Part shown: positions 1-13,149 of the stretch, piece after piece
Layout of the letters: the number at the start of each line of letters is the position of its first letter
Position numbering within the stretch: position 1 is the stretch's first letter
Assembly: GCA_003246755.1 (NCBI GenBank)
Contig: QKDC01000028.1
Coordinates: 1 to 60,421, forward strand
Length of the DNA: 60,421 nucleotides
Reading direction: 5' to 3'
DNA from: Gemmatimonadota bacterium
GTDB lineage: Bacteria; Gemmatimonadota; Gemmatimonadetes; Gemmatimonadales; GWC2-71-9
Program-made: the position numbers and the translations under genes
The notes under the pieces: generated by a model
Told to the model about the DNA's origin: nothing
The model's input: the letters and a program-made list of their open reading frames with translations, nothing else
Databases searched by the model: none

Positions 1-50
1 GGTGCGATTCGAGGCCGATTGAGAGTCCTTCGCCACATCTTACTCCAAAT

Positions 51-72
51 TCATATTCCCATGACAATATGA
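51..72. repeat. AT-rich inverted repeat near the window edge
   Basis: A perfect 7-bp inverted repeat (TCATATT at 51-57, AATATGA at 66-72, 8-nt loop) lies just beyond the stop of the first minus-strand gene, in a noticeably AT-rich patch. It could be a weak transcription end for the 2387-86 operon or a protein-binding palindrome. There is no clear T-tract on either side. I see no gene in 1-85. Confidence 0.3.
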
Positions 73-85
73 TTTTATCTCTGTC

Positions 86-517
86 TTAGGCAAGTTCCGT
101 CGCCTGGGATCGCCCCGCGCCGAAAGGTTTGATTCGAGGCCAGGCGGTCCACGCGAAGAGCAGGACGGCCAACAACTCGGCCACCCGGCCAACCGCAGCG
201 ACCCAGGCATCTGCTCCGAGGCTGAGACCGCCGCCAGCCATCCAGACCCCACCGTTCAGGAGCCACCACGCCACGCGAATCGGTGACTCTGGGCCACGGG
301 CCTCCCCCCGAGTGCCGCCGCGGTGTTTGGGGAGAATCCAATAGGCCACACCGAGAGCGAGTTGGAGAACCCAGCCGAGCAAGAGGAGTTCAACGTGGAG
401 TGGTCGGAACCTCAGCATGATTCCTGGAATACCTGAGAGCAGGAATGCCCCGAGCAAGGAGCCGCCGAGGAGGGAAAGCAGTGCCGTGCGGATGAAGCGC
501 ACCGCGAGCGGAGGCAT
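86..517 (-). CDS. Small four-TM membrane protein, oxidase subunit I-like
   Basis: A 143-residue integral membrane protein with about four hydrophobic helices (residues 8-30, 41-62, 80-100, 108-128). Helix 2 carries H41 followed by GW..Q....G....W..P, the same layout as the haem-binding helix of cbb3-type cytochrome oxidase subunit I (RLRPLH...G). It is far too short to be a complete oxidase subunit. It starts with ATG 3 nt after the stop of its paralogue (stop at 521-523), with GGAG upstream, so the two are translated together as the end of the operon that begins with DUF4442 at 2387. Role unknown; a haem- or quinone-linked membrane function is inferred only from the helix-2 similarity. Confidence 0.65.
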   Translation of the reverse strand: MPPLAVRFIRTALLSLLGGSLLGAFLLSGIPGIMLRFRPLHVELLLLGWVLQLALGVAYWILPKHRGGTRGEARGPESPIRVAWWLLNGGVWMAGGGLSLGADAWVAAVGRVAELLAVLLFAWTAWPRIKPFGAGRSQATELA

Positions 518-520
518 TGC

Positions 521-868
521 TCAGCGCTCCTTGACGCGCGGCCAGACGTGCAAGACCAGCAGGAGGAGGGCGAGGAACTGCAGTGCGGCGGAGGTGAGCA
601 GGAAGGTGTGCCTCGGCTGACCGAACACCATCGGTTCGATCCCCGCTCGGAGGAGAAGGCCCAGATTCAGGAGGAGCAATCCGGCCCAGCCGACGCGCTC
701 ATCACCACGTGGGGTGGCCGCGGAGGCTCGCGGGAAGAGCCAGTGCGCGATGCCGAAGATGAGTTGCGTGAGCCATCCGACGACCAGGAGATGGAGGTAG
801 GTAGCCGAAAGACCCGCCCGTGCCGGCGACGACACCGCCAGTAGGACCCCGATCCCCATCCCACCCAC
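521..868 (-). CDS. Small membrane protein, paralogue of its neighbour
   Basis: A 115-residue (from GTG) hydrophobic protein with the same architecture as the gene at 86-517: a helix with H26 and GW..Q....G..HW..PR, then two further helices ending in WPR(V/I)K. The first helix is cut short if GTG at 868 is the start. The frame stays open upstream, and a CTG at 905-907 overlaps the TGA stop (904-906) of the nitronate monooxygenase. Starting there would add 13 residues and restore a full first helix matching the paralogue. The start is therefore uncertain. The function is not known; the pair looks like a duplicated cbb3 subunit-I-like fragment. Confidence 0.6.
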   Translation of the reverse strand: MGGMGIGVLLAVSSPARAGLSATYLHLLVVGWLTQLIFGIAHWLFPRASAATPRGDERVGWAGLLLLNLGLLLRAGIEPMVFGQPRHTFLLTSAALQFLALLLLVLHVWPRVKER

Positions 869-903
869 GAGGTAGAGGAGCGCGCACTTGAGGGCGAACC
901 GGG

Positions 904-1902
904 TCAGACGGGGCGTGGTCCCGCCTCCCGGAGCGCTTGGGCGAAACGTCGGACGATCTCCCCTGCAGGCTCGATCGAGGTGATTCCCTCCACACTCTTG
1001 CCCGCTTGCCAGTAGTCCTGCTCTCCCGTCTCATCGAGAGAGGATCGCTTGAGTTGCCACAGGGACTTGAGGGCATACAGAGTCCTCATCCAGTGCTTGC
1101 GCTTTCTCCCACGCAGCATCCAGCGTGCGAAGGGACCGGCCTTCAGTCCCATCCGGCGGACGAACGGTGTGTTGATCACGGCGACAGGCACACCGGTAAT
1201 CCGTTCGCTGAGCACGATGTCCTCTTCCTTGGCCCGAACGATCGCCTCTTTATAGGGCGCGCTCGTGCGGCACTCGGTGCTGGCGATGAACCTGGTCCCC
1301 ATTTGCACTCCGGCGTACCCCATCTCCAGGGCCCCGACGAACTGTTCCGGGCTGCCGATGCCGCCGGCACAGACCAGGGGGAGGCCGAGATCGGCGAGTT
1401 CGTCCCACAACTCCTGGGCGGACTTTGGTCCGGCGTGGCCTCCGGCTCGTCGGTTGACCGCGATGAGTCCATGGACCCCTCCATCGAGCCCCTTCTCGGC
1501 CCATTTTCGTTCCGTCACATCGTGATAAACGCATCCCCCGACCGCGGCAACCGCATCTACGACCCAACCTGGCTTTCCCAGAGACGTGACAAAGAACCGC
1601 ACACCCTCTTCGAGGGCCACATTCACCCACCGAACCATCCGTTCATGATAGGTCCGGCTCGAGGCCTCGATCAGCGCGTTCATACCGATGGGCTTCGATG
1701 TCAGGGACTTGATGTACCGGAGCCCCTCACGAAAATCATGCCCGTGCACATAGGTCAGCGAAATCGGCTGGACGATTCCGATGGCCCCAGCTTCTGACAC
1801 CGCCGCCACGAGTTCAGGGTTACTGCAGGGATACATCGCCCCGGCGATGAGTGGGACCTCGATCCCCGCGTGTCGAGTAAGGGCTGTCTCCGGCAAGCTC
1901 AT
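904..1902 (-). CDS. Nitronate monooxygenase family FMN protein
   Basis: A 332-residue TIM-barrel flavoprotein of the nitronate monooxygenase/FabK-like family. These enzymes oxidise alkyl nitronates or, in FabK, reduce enoyl-ACP, using FMN. Visible marks are an N-terminal P-L-I-A-G-A-M-Y loop, a GGHAG motif near residue 160, and the C-terminal phosphate-binding pattern AGGIG...QMGTRF. The start chosen is ATG 1900-1902, which overlaps the stop of the DUF4442 gene as ATGA; an upstream ATG at 1926 lies inside that gene and is less likely. Coupling to a hot-dog thioesterase hints at acyl-CoA or nitro-compound metabolism, but the substrate cannot be told from sequence. Confidence 0.85.
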   Translation of the reverse strand: MSLPETALTRHAGIEVPLIAGAMYPCSNPELVAAVSEAGAIGIVQPISLTYVHGHDFREGLRYIKSLTSKPIGMNALIEASSRTYHERMVRWVNVALEEGVRFFVTSLGKPGWVVDAVAAVGGCVYHDVTERKWAEKGLDGGVHGLIAVNRRAGGHAGPKSAQELWDELADLGLPLVCAGGIGSPEQFVGALEMGYAGVQMGTRFIASTECRTSAPYKEAIVRAKEEDIVLSERITGVPVAVINTPFVRRMGLKAGPFARWMLRGRKRKHWMRTLYALKSLWQLKRSSLDETGEQDYWQAGKSVEGITSIEPAGEIVRRFAQALREAGPRPV

Positions 1903-2387
1903 GACGTCACTGGACTCAACAGCCAACGGACCGTGGTGCGGGCCACTAGGTCTTGCGTGGCATCGGTGATGAGGGTCTCGACATCGATTTCGGTGGGTTC
2001 CGTGACTCGTTGTGGTGGGGAGGAGGCACTAATTGCGGTGAGGGTGCCGCGACCTTTCTTCTCGAACTCGATGGAGAGGCTGACCGGGATGCCCCGCACG
2101 TCAGCGGAGAGGCCGAAGAGCATCCCGAGGCCACTGGTCACTTCCCCAAGATTGGCGAGAGCAAGCGCATGTACCGACTTGAGGTGATTTCTGACCCGGC
2201 GCCGGTCGCGCAGGGTGACCCGGGCAAATCCGGGACGCAATTCACGGACATGGGCGCCAATACTCCCGGTGTACGGGACTGTGAGGCCGAGCAGCCGGGA
2301 AAAGAGCCATGTTCCTCCCGGAAGTCGATGGAGGCGATCCCAGGCACGGATCACTGCGGTGATGGGGCTGAGGGAGGGTGTGGACAT
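1899..2387 (-). CDS. DUF4442 hot-dog-fold thioesterase-like protein
   Basis: A 162-residue protein of the DUF4442 family, relatives of acyl-CoA thioesterases of the PaaI/YiiD type. The central stretch (about 70-120) has the family pattern of N-H...S-V-H-A-L-A...G followed by a strand pair around EFEKKGRG. It is first in a minus-strand operon (DUF4442, nitronate monooxygenase, two small membrane proteins), and its TGA overlaps the next start. The intergenic region to the divergent cysteine-synthase-like gene is under 100 bp, so both promoters must lie in 2388-2475. Hydrolysis of an acyl-CoA is a family-level guess. Confidence 0.75.
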   Translation of the reverse strand: MSTPSLSPITAVIRAWDRLHRLPGGTWLFSRLLGLTVPYTGSIGAHVRELRPGFARVTLRDRRRVRNHLKSVHALALANLGEVTSGLGMLFGLSADVRGIPVSLSIEFEKKGRGTLTAISASSPPQRVTEPTEIDVETLITDATQDLVARTTVRWLLSPVTS

Positions 2388-2475
2388 TGAGATTCCTGTC
2401 AGTGATTGAGGAATGTACCATCCCGCTTCACGGTCCGTTCACTATCGCTTAAGAAACCAGCGGCAGGTTTCACGC

Positions 2476-5584
<3,109 letters not shown>

Positions 5585-5748
5585 GAGATGCCTCGTCAGA
5601 TGGGGGCCGTTGGTTCGACGCACGACGGGTGAACGGGACCTCGAGAAGTTAGTGCGGGGCTTGGCAAACCGTGCAAGCTGGCGCATGGTTGGGCGTCTCT
5701 AGACACGACCGCCAGCAACTTGGACGCTTCTTGGCTGACGAGGGCACG

Positions 5749-6789
5749 ATGCTTCGAATCACTGCCGTGGGACTGTTTGCTTCGACGCTCGCGGGATGCG
5801 GGTTCCTGGGGTTGGGTGGCGGGGACGATCTCGTGGGATGTAGGGAAGGGTTCCAGTCCATCGCCGAGGTCACGGATGTCCAAGTGGCGGACCTGGGGAT
5901 AGGCGACGCAGGCCTTCTGGTCCAGGTCGACGGCGAGACCGTGTGCCGACTGCTGTATGGCGACTACACCCCGACGTCGCCCATGTACATCGCCTCGGCT
6001 GCGAAGTGGTTGAGTGCCGGGGCGATTCTGGCCTTGGTCGACAGAGGCGATCTGCAGCTTGATACCAAGGTGAGCACGTTTTATCCGAGTGCCTTGCACC
6101 CCCTTGCCGATGTGACGCTGGCACAACTCATCTCTCACACCTCGGGCATGCCCGGCTGGCACCCCTGTCTGGATGTCACCGAGGGTACGTTGGACATGTG
6201 TGTCCAGGACATGCTCGATCTCGATCTTCTGTTCCCGCCCGGGACGGGCTTCCTCTACGGGGGCCCCGCCTTCAGTCTCGCCGGCGCGATGGCGCAGCGA
6301 GCGACGGGGAAGCTCTGGTATGAGATCTTCGCCGAGGTGATGGCAACGCCCCTGAGACTCACCGCGACGACCTACCGCGAGGAGAATCCCACGTTGTCGG
6401 AAGGATTCGTCACGTCATCGCTGGAGGACTACGGACGGTTTGCCAGGATGATCCTGGATGACGGCGTCTGGAAAGGAAAGCGAGTCCTGTCACACGAGAT
6501 GGTCCTCGCCATGCGCACAGACTGGGCGGAGGGTACCACGCCGTACTATTCCCCAACCGAAACTGCCAGCTATGGCCTGGGTGCTTGGACTGGCTCCCTC
6601 GATGGGGACGGATACGCCCAGACACTCACCAGCCCCGGGGCCCAGGGGTTCTACCCGCTGGTGGACTACAACCGGCGCATGGTTGTCGTTTTCGCCGTCG
6701 AAGACAATATCCAGCGGATAGGCGACGGTCTGACCCAGATCCTTCGGGCCATCCGCGGGGCGGTCGACGCCTCCGCCGGAGTACCCTAG
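5749..6789 (+). CDS. Serine beta-lactamase-like lipoprotein (class C/esterase family)
   Basis: A 346-residue protein with a lipoprotein signal peptide (lipobox LAGC, C17), so anchored in a membrane facing the periplasm. The beta-lactamase/DD-peptidase fold is indicated by S83-A-A-K86 (SxxK) and an H-T-S-G-M-P-G-W segment. The usual YxN is replaced by L-Y-G-G-P, so activity as a true beta-lactamase is doubtful; esterase or D-amino-acid peptide hydrolysis is more likely. The ATG at 5749 is preferred to the open frame start at 5671 because it begins the signal peptide. The TAG overlaps the msrA stop by 4 nt in a CTAG. Confidence 0.8.
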   Translation: MLRITAVGLFASTLAGCGFLGLGGGDDLVGCREGFQSIAEVTDVQVADLGIGDAGLLVQVDGETVCRLLYGDYTPTSPMYIASAAKWLSAGAILALVDRGDLQLDTKVSTFYPSALHPLADVTLAQLISHTSGMPGWHPCLDVTEGTLDMCVQDMLDLDLLFPPGTGFLYGGPAFSLAGAMAQRATGKLWYEIFAEVMATPLRLTATTYREENPTLSEGFVTSSLEDYGRFARMILDDGVWKGKRVLSHEMVLAMRTDWAEGTTPYYSPTETASYGLGAWTGSLDGDGYAQTLTSPGAQGFYPLVDYNRRMVVVFAVEDNIQRIGDGLTQILRAIRGAVDASAGVP

Positions 6790-7337
6790 GGAGTCTCGGC
6801 CACCAACCGGTCCCGGTACTGTGCCCTCAGCTTGGCGACCTTGGGCGCGATCATCGCCTGGCAATAGGCCTGCTCGGGATTGCGCAGGTAATAGTCCTGA
6901 TGGGACTCCTCCGCTTCGAAGAAGTCCGTCAACGGTACCAGTTCGGTGACGATGGGAGACGGGAAAACGTCCTCGGTGGCGAGGCGCGCAACGATCGCTT
7001 CTGCGGCCTGAAGCTGCTCGGCCGAATGATAGAACACCGCTGAGCGGTATTGGGTCCCGACGTCGGGGCCCTGTCGGTTGAGTGTGGTGGGGTCGTGGAA
7101 GGCGAAAAAGATTTCCAGGAGGTCCGGATAGGAAATCACCTCCGGATCGAACGTGATCTGAATGGCCTCGGCATGCCCTGTCGTCCCGCGACACACATCA
7201 CCGTACCCTGGATTTCGTACCGTGCCTCCAGTGTATCCCGAGACCACCCGGGTGACACCTCGAAGCGGCTTGAACACCGCCTCCAAGCACCAGAAGCATC
7301 CCCCTGCGAAGGTCGCCTGCATCTGTCTCATCCTCAT
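6786..7337 (-). CDS. msrA: Peptide methionine-(S)-S-oxide reductase
   Basis: A 183-residue MsrA, which reduces the S-epimer of methionine sulfoxide in proteins using thioredoxin. It has the catalytic G-C-F-W-C motif (C14) at the N-terminus, then the family blocks G-Y-x-G-G, Y-x-x-V-x-x-G-x-T-G-H-A-E, P-x-x-x-S-Y, F-F-x-x-H-D-P-T-T-x-N-x-Q-G-x-D and Q-Y-R. Ordinary Cys codons are used at the active site, so this is not a selenoprotein form. The start is ATG 7337, though MQATFAGG a few codons later is also possible. It converges on the beta-lactamase-like gene with overlapping stops. Confidence 0.95.
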   Translation of the reverse strand: MRMRQMQATFAGGCFWCLEAVFKPLRGVTRVVSGYTGGTVRNPGYGDVCRGTTGHAEAIQITFDPEVISYPDLLEIFFAFHDPTTLNRQGPDVGTQYRSAVFYHSAEQLQAAEAIVARLATEDVFPSPIVTELVPLTDFFEAEESHQDYYLRNPEQAYCQAMIAPKVAKLRAQYRDRLVAETP

Positions 7338-7352
7338 TCTTCCGGTGGAGGT

Positions 7353-7646
7353 TCAGTCATCAAGCTCCCCGGCTTTCCGGAGAAAGCGCTCAGCGAGTTG
7401 CTCGTAGCGATCGTTCTCCTCCGCTCTCGCCTGTTCCAGCAGGCGTCTCACGGAGGGGACAAGACGCCGATCCCCGAAGAGATAGCCGGTTGCTTCTTCG
7501 GCACCAATCGAGTCGCCGATGTTCGCCCCATGCAAGAGGGCGCGTGCGGCGGCATCCCGAAATCCCGGATCGTCGGGAGGCGGTAAAGGATACCGCAGCC
7601 GGGGACTCGGACCGTCCTGGTCTTCGCTCACGAACGCGCGTGACAT
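7353..7646 (-). CDS. Small conserved hypothetical protein
   Basis: A 97-residue acidic, soluble protein starting at ATG 7646 with an 8-nt-spaced GGAGG; the frame is open to 7667 but that extension lacks an SD. The N-terminus MSRAFVSED resembles the first residues of small GreA/GreB-like transcription factors, but no Gre coiled coil or C-terminal domain follows. The rest is a helical repeat-like segment with G-A-N-I-G-D-S-I-G-A-E-E-A-T-G and a long amphipathic C-terminal helix. I do not recognise a defined family. It is divergent from thiC, with the riboswitch between them, and tail-to-head with msrA (15 nt). Confidence 0.6.
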   Translation of the reverse strand: MSRAFVSEDQDGPSPRLRYPLPPPDDPGFRDAAARALLHGANIGDSIGAEEATGYLFGDRRLVPSVRRLLEQARAEENDRYEQLAERFLRKAGELDD

Positions 7647-7730
7647 GACCAGAACCTCCATGGCCAAGGCTCCAGGTCAAGGGGTTACAATTGCTGCTCC
7701 CGCCGGGGAGGCCTATTCTTCTTCGACCGC

Positions 7731-7810
7731 CAGGGGCATCCTGTGCTCACCGGGATTGAGAACGCACCCTTGGAACCTGATCCGGTTCAAACCGGCGGAG
7801 GGAGCGCGGT
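7731..7810 (+). promoter_or_regulatory. TPP (THI element) riboswitch aptamer
   Basis: A thiamine pyrophosphate aptamer upstream of thiC. The conserved core is visible: a TTGAGA variant of CTGAGA at 7756-7761, then CCCTTGGAACCTGATC at 7767-7782, the P5 stem CCGGT/ACCGG (7782-7786 / 7791-7795), and GGCGGAGGGA at 7794-7803. P4 pairs CCCT 7767-7770 with AGGG 7799-7802. The P3 arm is ATCC/GGAT (7738-7741 / 7752-7755). It is expected to shut thiC off when TPP is abundant. Confidence 0.92.
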
Positions 7811-7844
7811 ACAGAATCCAGGGCAACTTGTCAGGCATCTGTGC

Positions 7845-9552
<1,708 letters not shown>

Positions 9553-9567
9553 CTTCACTGCAGGAGT

Positions 9568-10506
9568 ATGAGAATGCGCAGAGTCTGTGTCTTGATCGGT
9601 ATCACCCTCATCGCCTGTGGGGGAGGGGGGGAGGATGCGACACCCGAATCTGGGTCCGTTGCGCCACGTCGGGCCTCGCTTGTCGCGGTTGTGGACAGCT
9701 TCGCGACTCCCGAATCCGCCATCTTCGACCCGGAGCAGGATGTCTGGTTCGTGACGAACATCAATGGAAATCCTTCAGCGAAAGACAACAACGGCTTCAT
9801 CAGCCGGATCGACCCCGATGGCACGATACAGGACTTGCGATTCATCCAGGGTGGATCTTCTGGAGTAACTCTCCACGCGCCAAAGGGCACTGCCCTTCAG
9901 GGAGATACGCTCTGGGTGGCCGACATCGATGCGATTCGGGGCTTCGACAAGAGAACTGGTGTGACAGTGGAGACGGTGGATCTCAGTGGTCAGGCTCACT
10001 TCCTCAACGACATTGCCGTCCATCCCGATCGATCGCTCTACGTGACGGATACCGGGATCGAGTTCGACGCAAACGGGGAGATGAGTCATCCAGGGCCCGA
10101 CCAGGTTTTCCGAGTATTCGATGGGCAAGCCCGTGTGGTGTTGGCGGACGAACGCCTGCAGAGCCCCAATGGCATCGCATGGGACGAGGCCTTCAAGCGA
10201 TTCGTGATCGTTCCCTTTGGTGGCACCGAACTACTGCGGTGGAGCATGGCCGTCGGGTTCACCCCTCTCGGAGAAGGACCGGGAGGACAGGATGGAGTGG
10301 TCGTGCTGCCTGGGGAGATGCTCCTCGTGTCGAGTTGGGCGGATTCCACCCTCTTTCTCATGGGTACCGATCGGGTCCGGATCCCGTTGATTACAAACGT
10401 CCCGTCACCGGCAGACATCGGATACGACTCTTCGAGGAGTCGCGTGGCCATTCCGCTCTTTCAGAACAATCAGGTGCAGATTTGGACGATCCCCCCGACG
10501 GGTTAG
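9568..10506 (+). CDS. SMP-30/NHL-like beta-propeller lipoprotein
   Basis: A 312-residue protein with a lipoprotein signal (L-I-A-C-G-G-G-G), hence exported and lipid-anchored. The body looks like a six-bladed propeller of the SMP-30/gluconolactonase/NHL type, with repeated W-F-V-T-N, L-W-V-A-D, L-Y-V-T-D and N-D-I-A-V segments, each marking a blade strand. P-N-G-I-A-W-D is typical of the SMP-30 metal site region. The substrate is unknown; it may be a lactonase or simply a binding propeller. It starts 15 nt after thiC with an AGGAG-like SD. Its stop overlaps that of the next, convergent gene (TTAG). Confidence 0.7.
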   Translation: MRMRRVCVLIGITLIACGGGGEDATPESGSVAPRRASLVAVVDSFATPESAIFDPEQDVWFVTNINGNPSAKDNNGFISRIDPDGTIQDLRFIQGGSSGVTLHAPKGTALQGDTLWVADIDAIRGFDKRTGVTVETVDLSGQAHFLNDIAVHPDRSLYVTDTGIEFDANGEMSHPGPDQVFRVFDGQARVVLADERLQSPNGIAWDEAFKRFVIVPFGGTELLRWSMAVGFTPLGEGPGGQDGVVVLPGEMLLVSSWADSTLFLMGTDRVRIPLITNVPSPADIGYDSSRSRVAIPLFQNNQVQIWTIPPTG

Positions 10507-10877
10507 TCCCCTCGAAATCGTATCCGGGCCAGGGCGATGAGGACCGTGAGCACTCCAACACCGACGATCAAAGCCGTCGCGGACATCCCGCCGAGGGAGG
10601 GGAGATCCAACTTCCCTCCACCGCCGGCAAACTGAAAAGCCACCATGCCAGCGAGCAGGGCGGCGACCAAACCTCCCACGATGGCTGCGGCCTTCGCCGG
10701 TGCGACCTCCGGTTTGTCCTTCCCCTTGGCCAGCTGCAGCGCGTGTTGGATCTCCGCGCGACTCAGTGAGGGGAACTCACGCTGATAGGCGTCGATGGTC
10801 TCCTCGAGCCGGCGCGCTAGCTCCTCCGTTTGTCGCGAAGGGCGGGAAGGGGGCATTGGGACTGGGACAAAAACCAT
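10503..10877 (-). CDS. Hypothetical membrane protein with two C-terminal helices
   Basis: A 124-residue protein of no family I recognise. The N-terminal half is cytosolic-looking and helical (residues 15-50, with S-R-A-E-I-Q-H-A-L-Q-L-A). It is followed by two membrane helices (about 62-83 and 98-118) separated by a Gly-rich loop. ATG 10877 has GGAGG at ideal spacing (5 nt); a GTG two codons upstream overlaps the SD and is rejected. It converges on the propeller lipoprotein with a 4-nt overlap of stops and is divergent from the histidine kinase at 11003. Confidence 0.6.
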   Translation of the reverse strand: MVFVPVPMPPSRPSRQTEELARRLEETIDAYQREFPSLSRAEIQHALQLAKGKDKPEVAPAKAAAIVGGLVAALLAGMVAFQFAGGGGKLDLPSLGGMSATALIVGVGVLTVLIALARIRFRGD

Positions 10878-11002
10878 GGGCACCTCCGGTTGGTCAGGTC
10901 CGAGCCTGAGTACATTGGAATCTGTACTGAACTGGACCCGTGTGCATCTCTGATCGAATGAGGTTCCCGGGCCGACCCCGTCTCATGTATCGTTGGTAAC
11001 CC

Positions 11003-12271
11003 ATGTCCCCTTTGCTGTCGGCCGTTCTTGGATTGCTGATTGGGATCGGTCTCGGTGCCGGCATCCTCTTCCGTCGCCACCGATCGGATGGTTCGACGCC
11101 CGACACTCAGGCAAACACTCCCGACGATCAGACCCAGCGATTGGCCGACGCCGGTCGTCAACTCTCCACCGTCGCTCACGAGTTGAGCAGTCCGCTCACC
11201 GCCATTCTGGCGTTTTCGGACGATCTGCTCCAGGCCGAACCGCGGGTCGAGCAACGGGAGGCGCTGCTCGTCATCAGGCACCAAGCCCGCCGCTCCCGCG
11301 TGCTGTTGCGCGGTCTCCTCGAAGCGGTGCGGGGGAGGGAGGCCGGTGCCGTGAAAGAGCGGGCTCGTATCGATCCGGCAGAACTCGTGTCGCGGGTTGC
11401 TCGGGTCACCGAGCGGGAATGCGAAGAACGGGGGTTGGAATTCGATTGTGTTGTCGTCCCCGCGGTCCCCGCCATCGTGGGCGACGTGGCAGGGTTGGAG
11501 CAGGTGCTGTCGAATCTTCTGCAGAATGCCTGTCAGGCAACACCGCGAGGGGGGAAAGTCTCTCTGACAGTTCAGGTACGCGGGAGACTTCTCGAGTTCG
11601 TCGTGCGGGACAACGGTCCGGGTATACCCCCTGAAATATTCCCGTACATCTTCGAGCCATTCTACTCAACCAAGCCCGACCACGAGGGGACAGGTCTCGG
11701 CCTCTCGATCTCACAAGGCATCGTGCGAAACCACAATGGCATCCTGACCGCGGAAAACATTCCCGACGCAGAGGGTGGTGGAGCACGCTTCGTGGTCGCG
11801 ATGCCCTTTGATGACCGGCGGTGGAGGGACCGCAGTGGGGGTTCCGAGGCATTGGTGGGGGAGCGGGCGAGGACCGAACGGCCCGGACCCGCGGGGCGCC
11901 GTGTGCTACTCGCGGAGGATGAGGTGACGGTGCGACAGGCCGTACGCCGTTTCCTCGAACACAGAGGTTGGTACGTCACCGAAGTGGGAGATGGCCGGGC
12001 CGCCCTCGCCATCCTGCTTCCGGAAGAGGGGGAGGCACCGTTCGACGCTGTGGTCTGTGATCTCCATCTCCCAGGGATCTCCGGGGTCGTGGTGTATGGG
12101 AGGGTCTGCGCCGAATCTTCTCATCTGCAAAAACGCTTCCTCCTCATGACGGGCGATAGCACCAACCCCGTCGTGACCAGGTTCAGACAGCGCACCAACG
12201 CCGAGGTTCTCGAAAAACCCTTTGAACTCGAGGTCTTGGCCGAGACCCTCGAACGGATTGTGCTTCGATGA
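11003..12271 (+). CDS. Hybrid sensor histidine kinase with receiver domain
   Basis: A 422-residue hybrid kinase. One N-terminal membrane helix (about 4-23) leads directly to a dimerisation domain with H59 in V-A-H-E-L-S-S-P. The HATPase domain follows (N-L-L-Q-N-A, D-N-G-P-G-I-P, G-T-G-L-G-L-S). A C-terminal receiver (about 300-422) has its phospho-acceptor D353 in V-C-D-L-H-L-P-G and the lysine K405 in E-K-P-F. There is almost no periplasmic or sensor domain, so the signal is probably membrane-sensed or delivered by a partner. Its end lies just before the TSUP permease gene, so it may regulate or accompany the sulfur genes downstream; no separate DNA-binding regulator is adjacent. Confidence 0.9.
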   Translation: MSPLLSAVLGLLIGIGLGAGILFRRHRSDGSTPDTQANTPDDQTQRLADAGRQLSTVAHELSSPLTAILAFSDDLLQAEPRVEQREALLVIRHQARRSRVLLRGLLEAVRGREAGAVKERARIDPAELVSRVARVTERECEERGLEFDCVVVPAVPAIVGDVAGLEQVLSNLLQNACQATPRGGKVSLTVQVRGRLLEFVVRDNGPGIPPEIFPYIFEPFYSTKPDHEGTGLGLSISQGIVRNHNGILTAENIPDAEGGGARFVVAMPFDDRRWRDRSGGSEALVGERARTERPGPAGRRVLLAEDEVTVRQAVRRFLEHRGWYVTEVGDGRAALAILLPEEGEAPFDAVVCDLHLPGISGVVVYGRVCAESSHLQKRFLLMTGDSTNPVVTRFRQRTNAEVLEKPFELEVLAETLERIVLR

Positions 12272-12314
12272 ACGACGGGGCTCGGCTCACCAGAGGTCAC
12301 CTGGCTCCCCGGTG

Positions 12315-13145
12315 ATGCTGCTCGGATTCGCCCTGGCGATTTGTATCGGCATCGTGCTCGGGGCCCTCGGTGGGGGTGGGGCGGTCCTCACGGTCCCCCT
12401 CTTGGTTTATGTCTTCGGTGTGGGGATGAAGCATGCCGTCCCCATGAGTCTGGTCGTGGTTGGCCTCACCAGCGTGTTGGGTGTGTACCGCTACCAAAGG
12501 CTGGGACACGTCGACGTCGGAGCCGCCATCATCTTCGGTCCTGCGGCGATGATCGGTGCCATCCTGGGAACCGAAGTGGCCTTTCTGGTGAGTGGACAGG
12601 TTCAGTTGCTCGTCTTCGGCGTTCTGCTCCTTCTCGCTGCGACCCTGATGCTCCGCCGATCACGTGCCCGACACCCGGCCATCAGGACCGGTCGTCGGCC
12701 GGTCATCTTGCTGGCTCTGATCGGAACCGGTGTGGGGTTCCTGACTGGACTGGTGGGTGTTGGAGGAGGCTTCATGTATGTCCCGGCCCTCGCCCTCCTG
12801 GCGGGCCTGGAGATGCACGCGGCGGTTGGCACGTCTCTGGCCTTGATTGCCTTGAGTTGTAGCGCGGGTCTGCTTCGCTACATTGGCCGTATCGATCTCG
12901 ATTGGCAGCTCACCGGAGCGATTACCATCCTCGCCTTGCTCGGCGTTGCGATAGGCACCGCCGTTGCTTCGCGCCTCCCGCAGCAGACGCTGCGGCGGAC
13001 GTTTGCGATTCTCTTGCTCGTCATGGGTGGGTTTGTTCTTTTGAGAGGGGAAGGACGTCCACCGCAGTCACGGATTGAAGAAACCACCATCAGTCAGGCT
13101 CTCATCGAGCGCTCCCTGATACACCTGTTCCCTTGGAGGTCGTGA
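12315..13145 (+). CDS. TSUP (TauE/SafE) family permease
   Basis: A 276-residue membrane protein with eight predicted helices arranged as two similar halves. Each half has a Gly-rich first helix (G-A-L-G-G-G-G-A near residue 15 and L-V-G-V-G-G-G-F near 150), the hallmark of the TauE/SafE sulfite/organosulfonate exporter family. ATG 12315 starts the first helix; the longer open frame from 12222 overlaps the kinase gene and is rejected. It is followed 4 nt later by an MBL-rhodanese gene. TSUP plus persulfide-dioxygenase-like protein is a common pairing that suggests sulfite export after sulfide or persulfide oxidation. Confidence 0.88.
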   Translation: MLLGFALAICIGIVLGALGGGGAVLTVPLLVYVFGVGMKHAVPMSLVVVGLTSVLGVYRYQRLGHVDVGAAIIFGPAAMIGAILGTEVAFLVSGQVQLLVFGVLLLLAATLMLRRSRARHPAIRTGRRPVILLALIGTGVGFLTGLVGVGGGFMYVPALALLAGLEMHAAVGTSLALIALSCSAGLLRYIGRIDLDWQLTGAITILALLGVAIGTAVASRLPQQTLRRTFAILLLVMGGFVLLRGEGRPPQSRIEETTISQALIERSLIHLFPWRS

Positions 13146-13149
13146 CCGC

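Noticed and set aside
5749-6789. A true class C beta-lactamase (antibiotic resistance gene)
   Set aside because: SxxK is present but the usual YxN is replaced by Tyr-Gly-Gly and it is a lipoprotein; more like the esterase/peptidase relatives.
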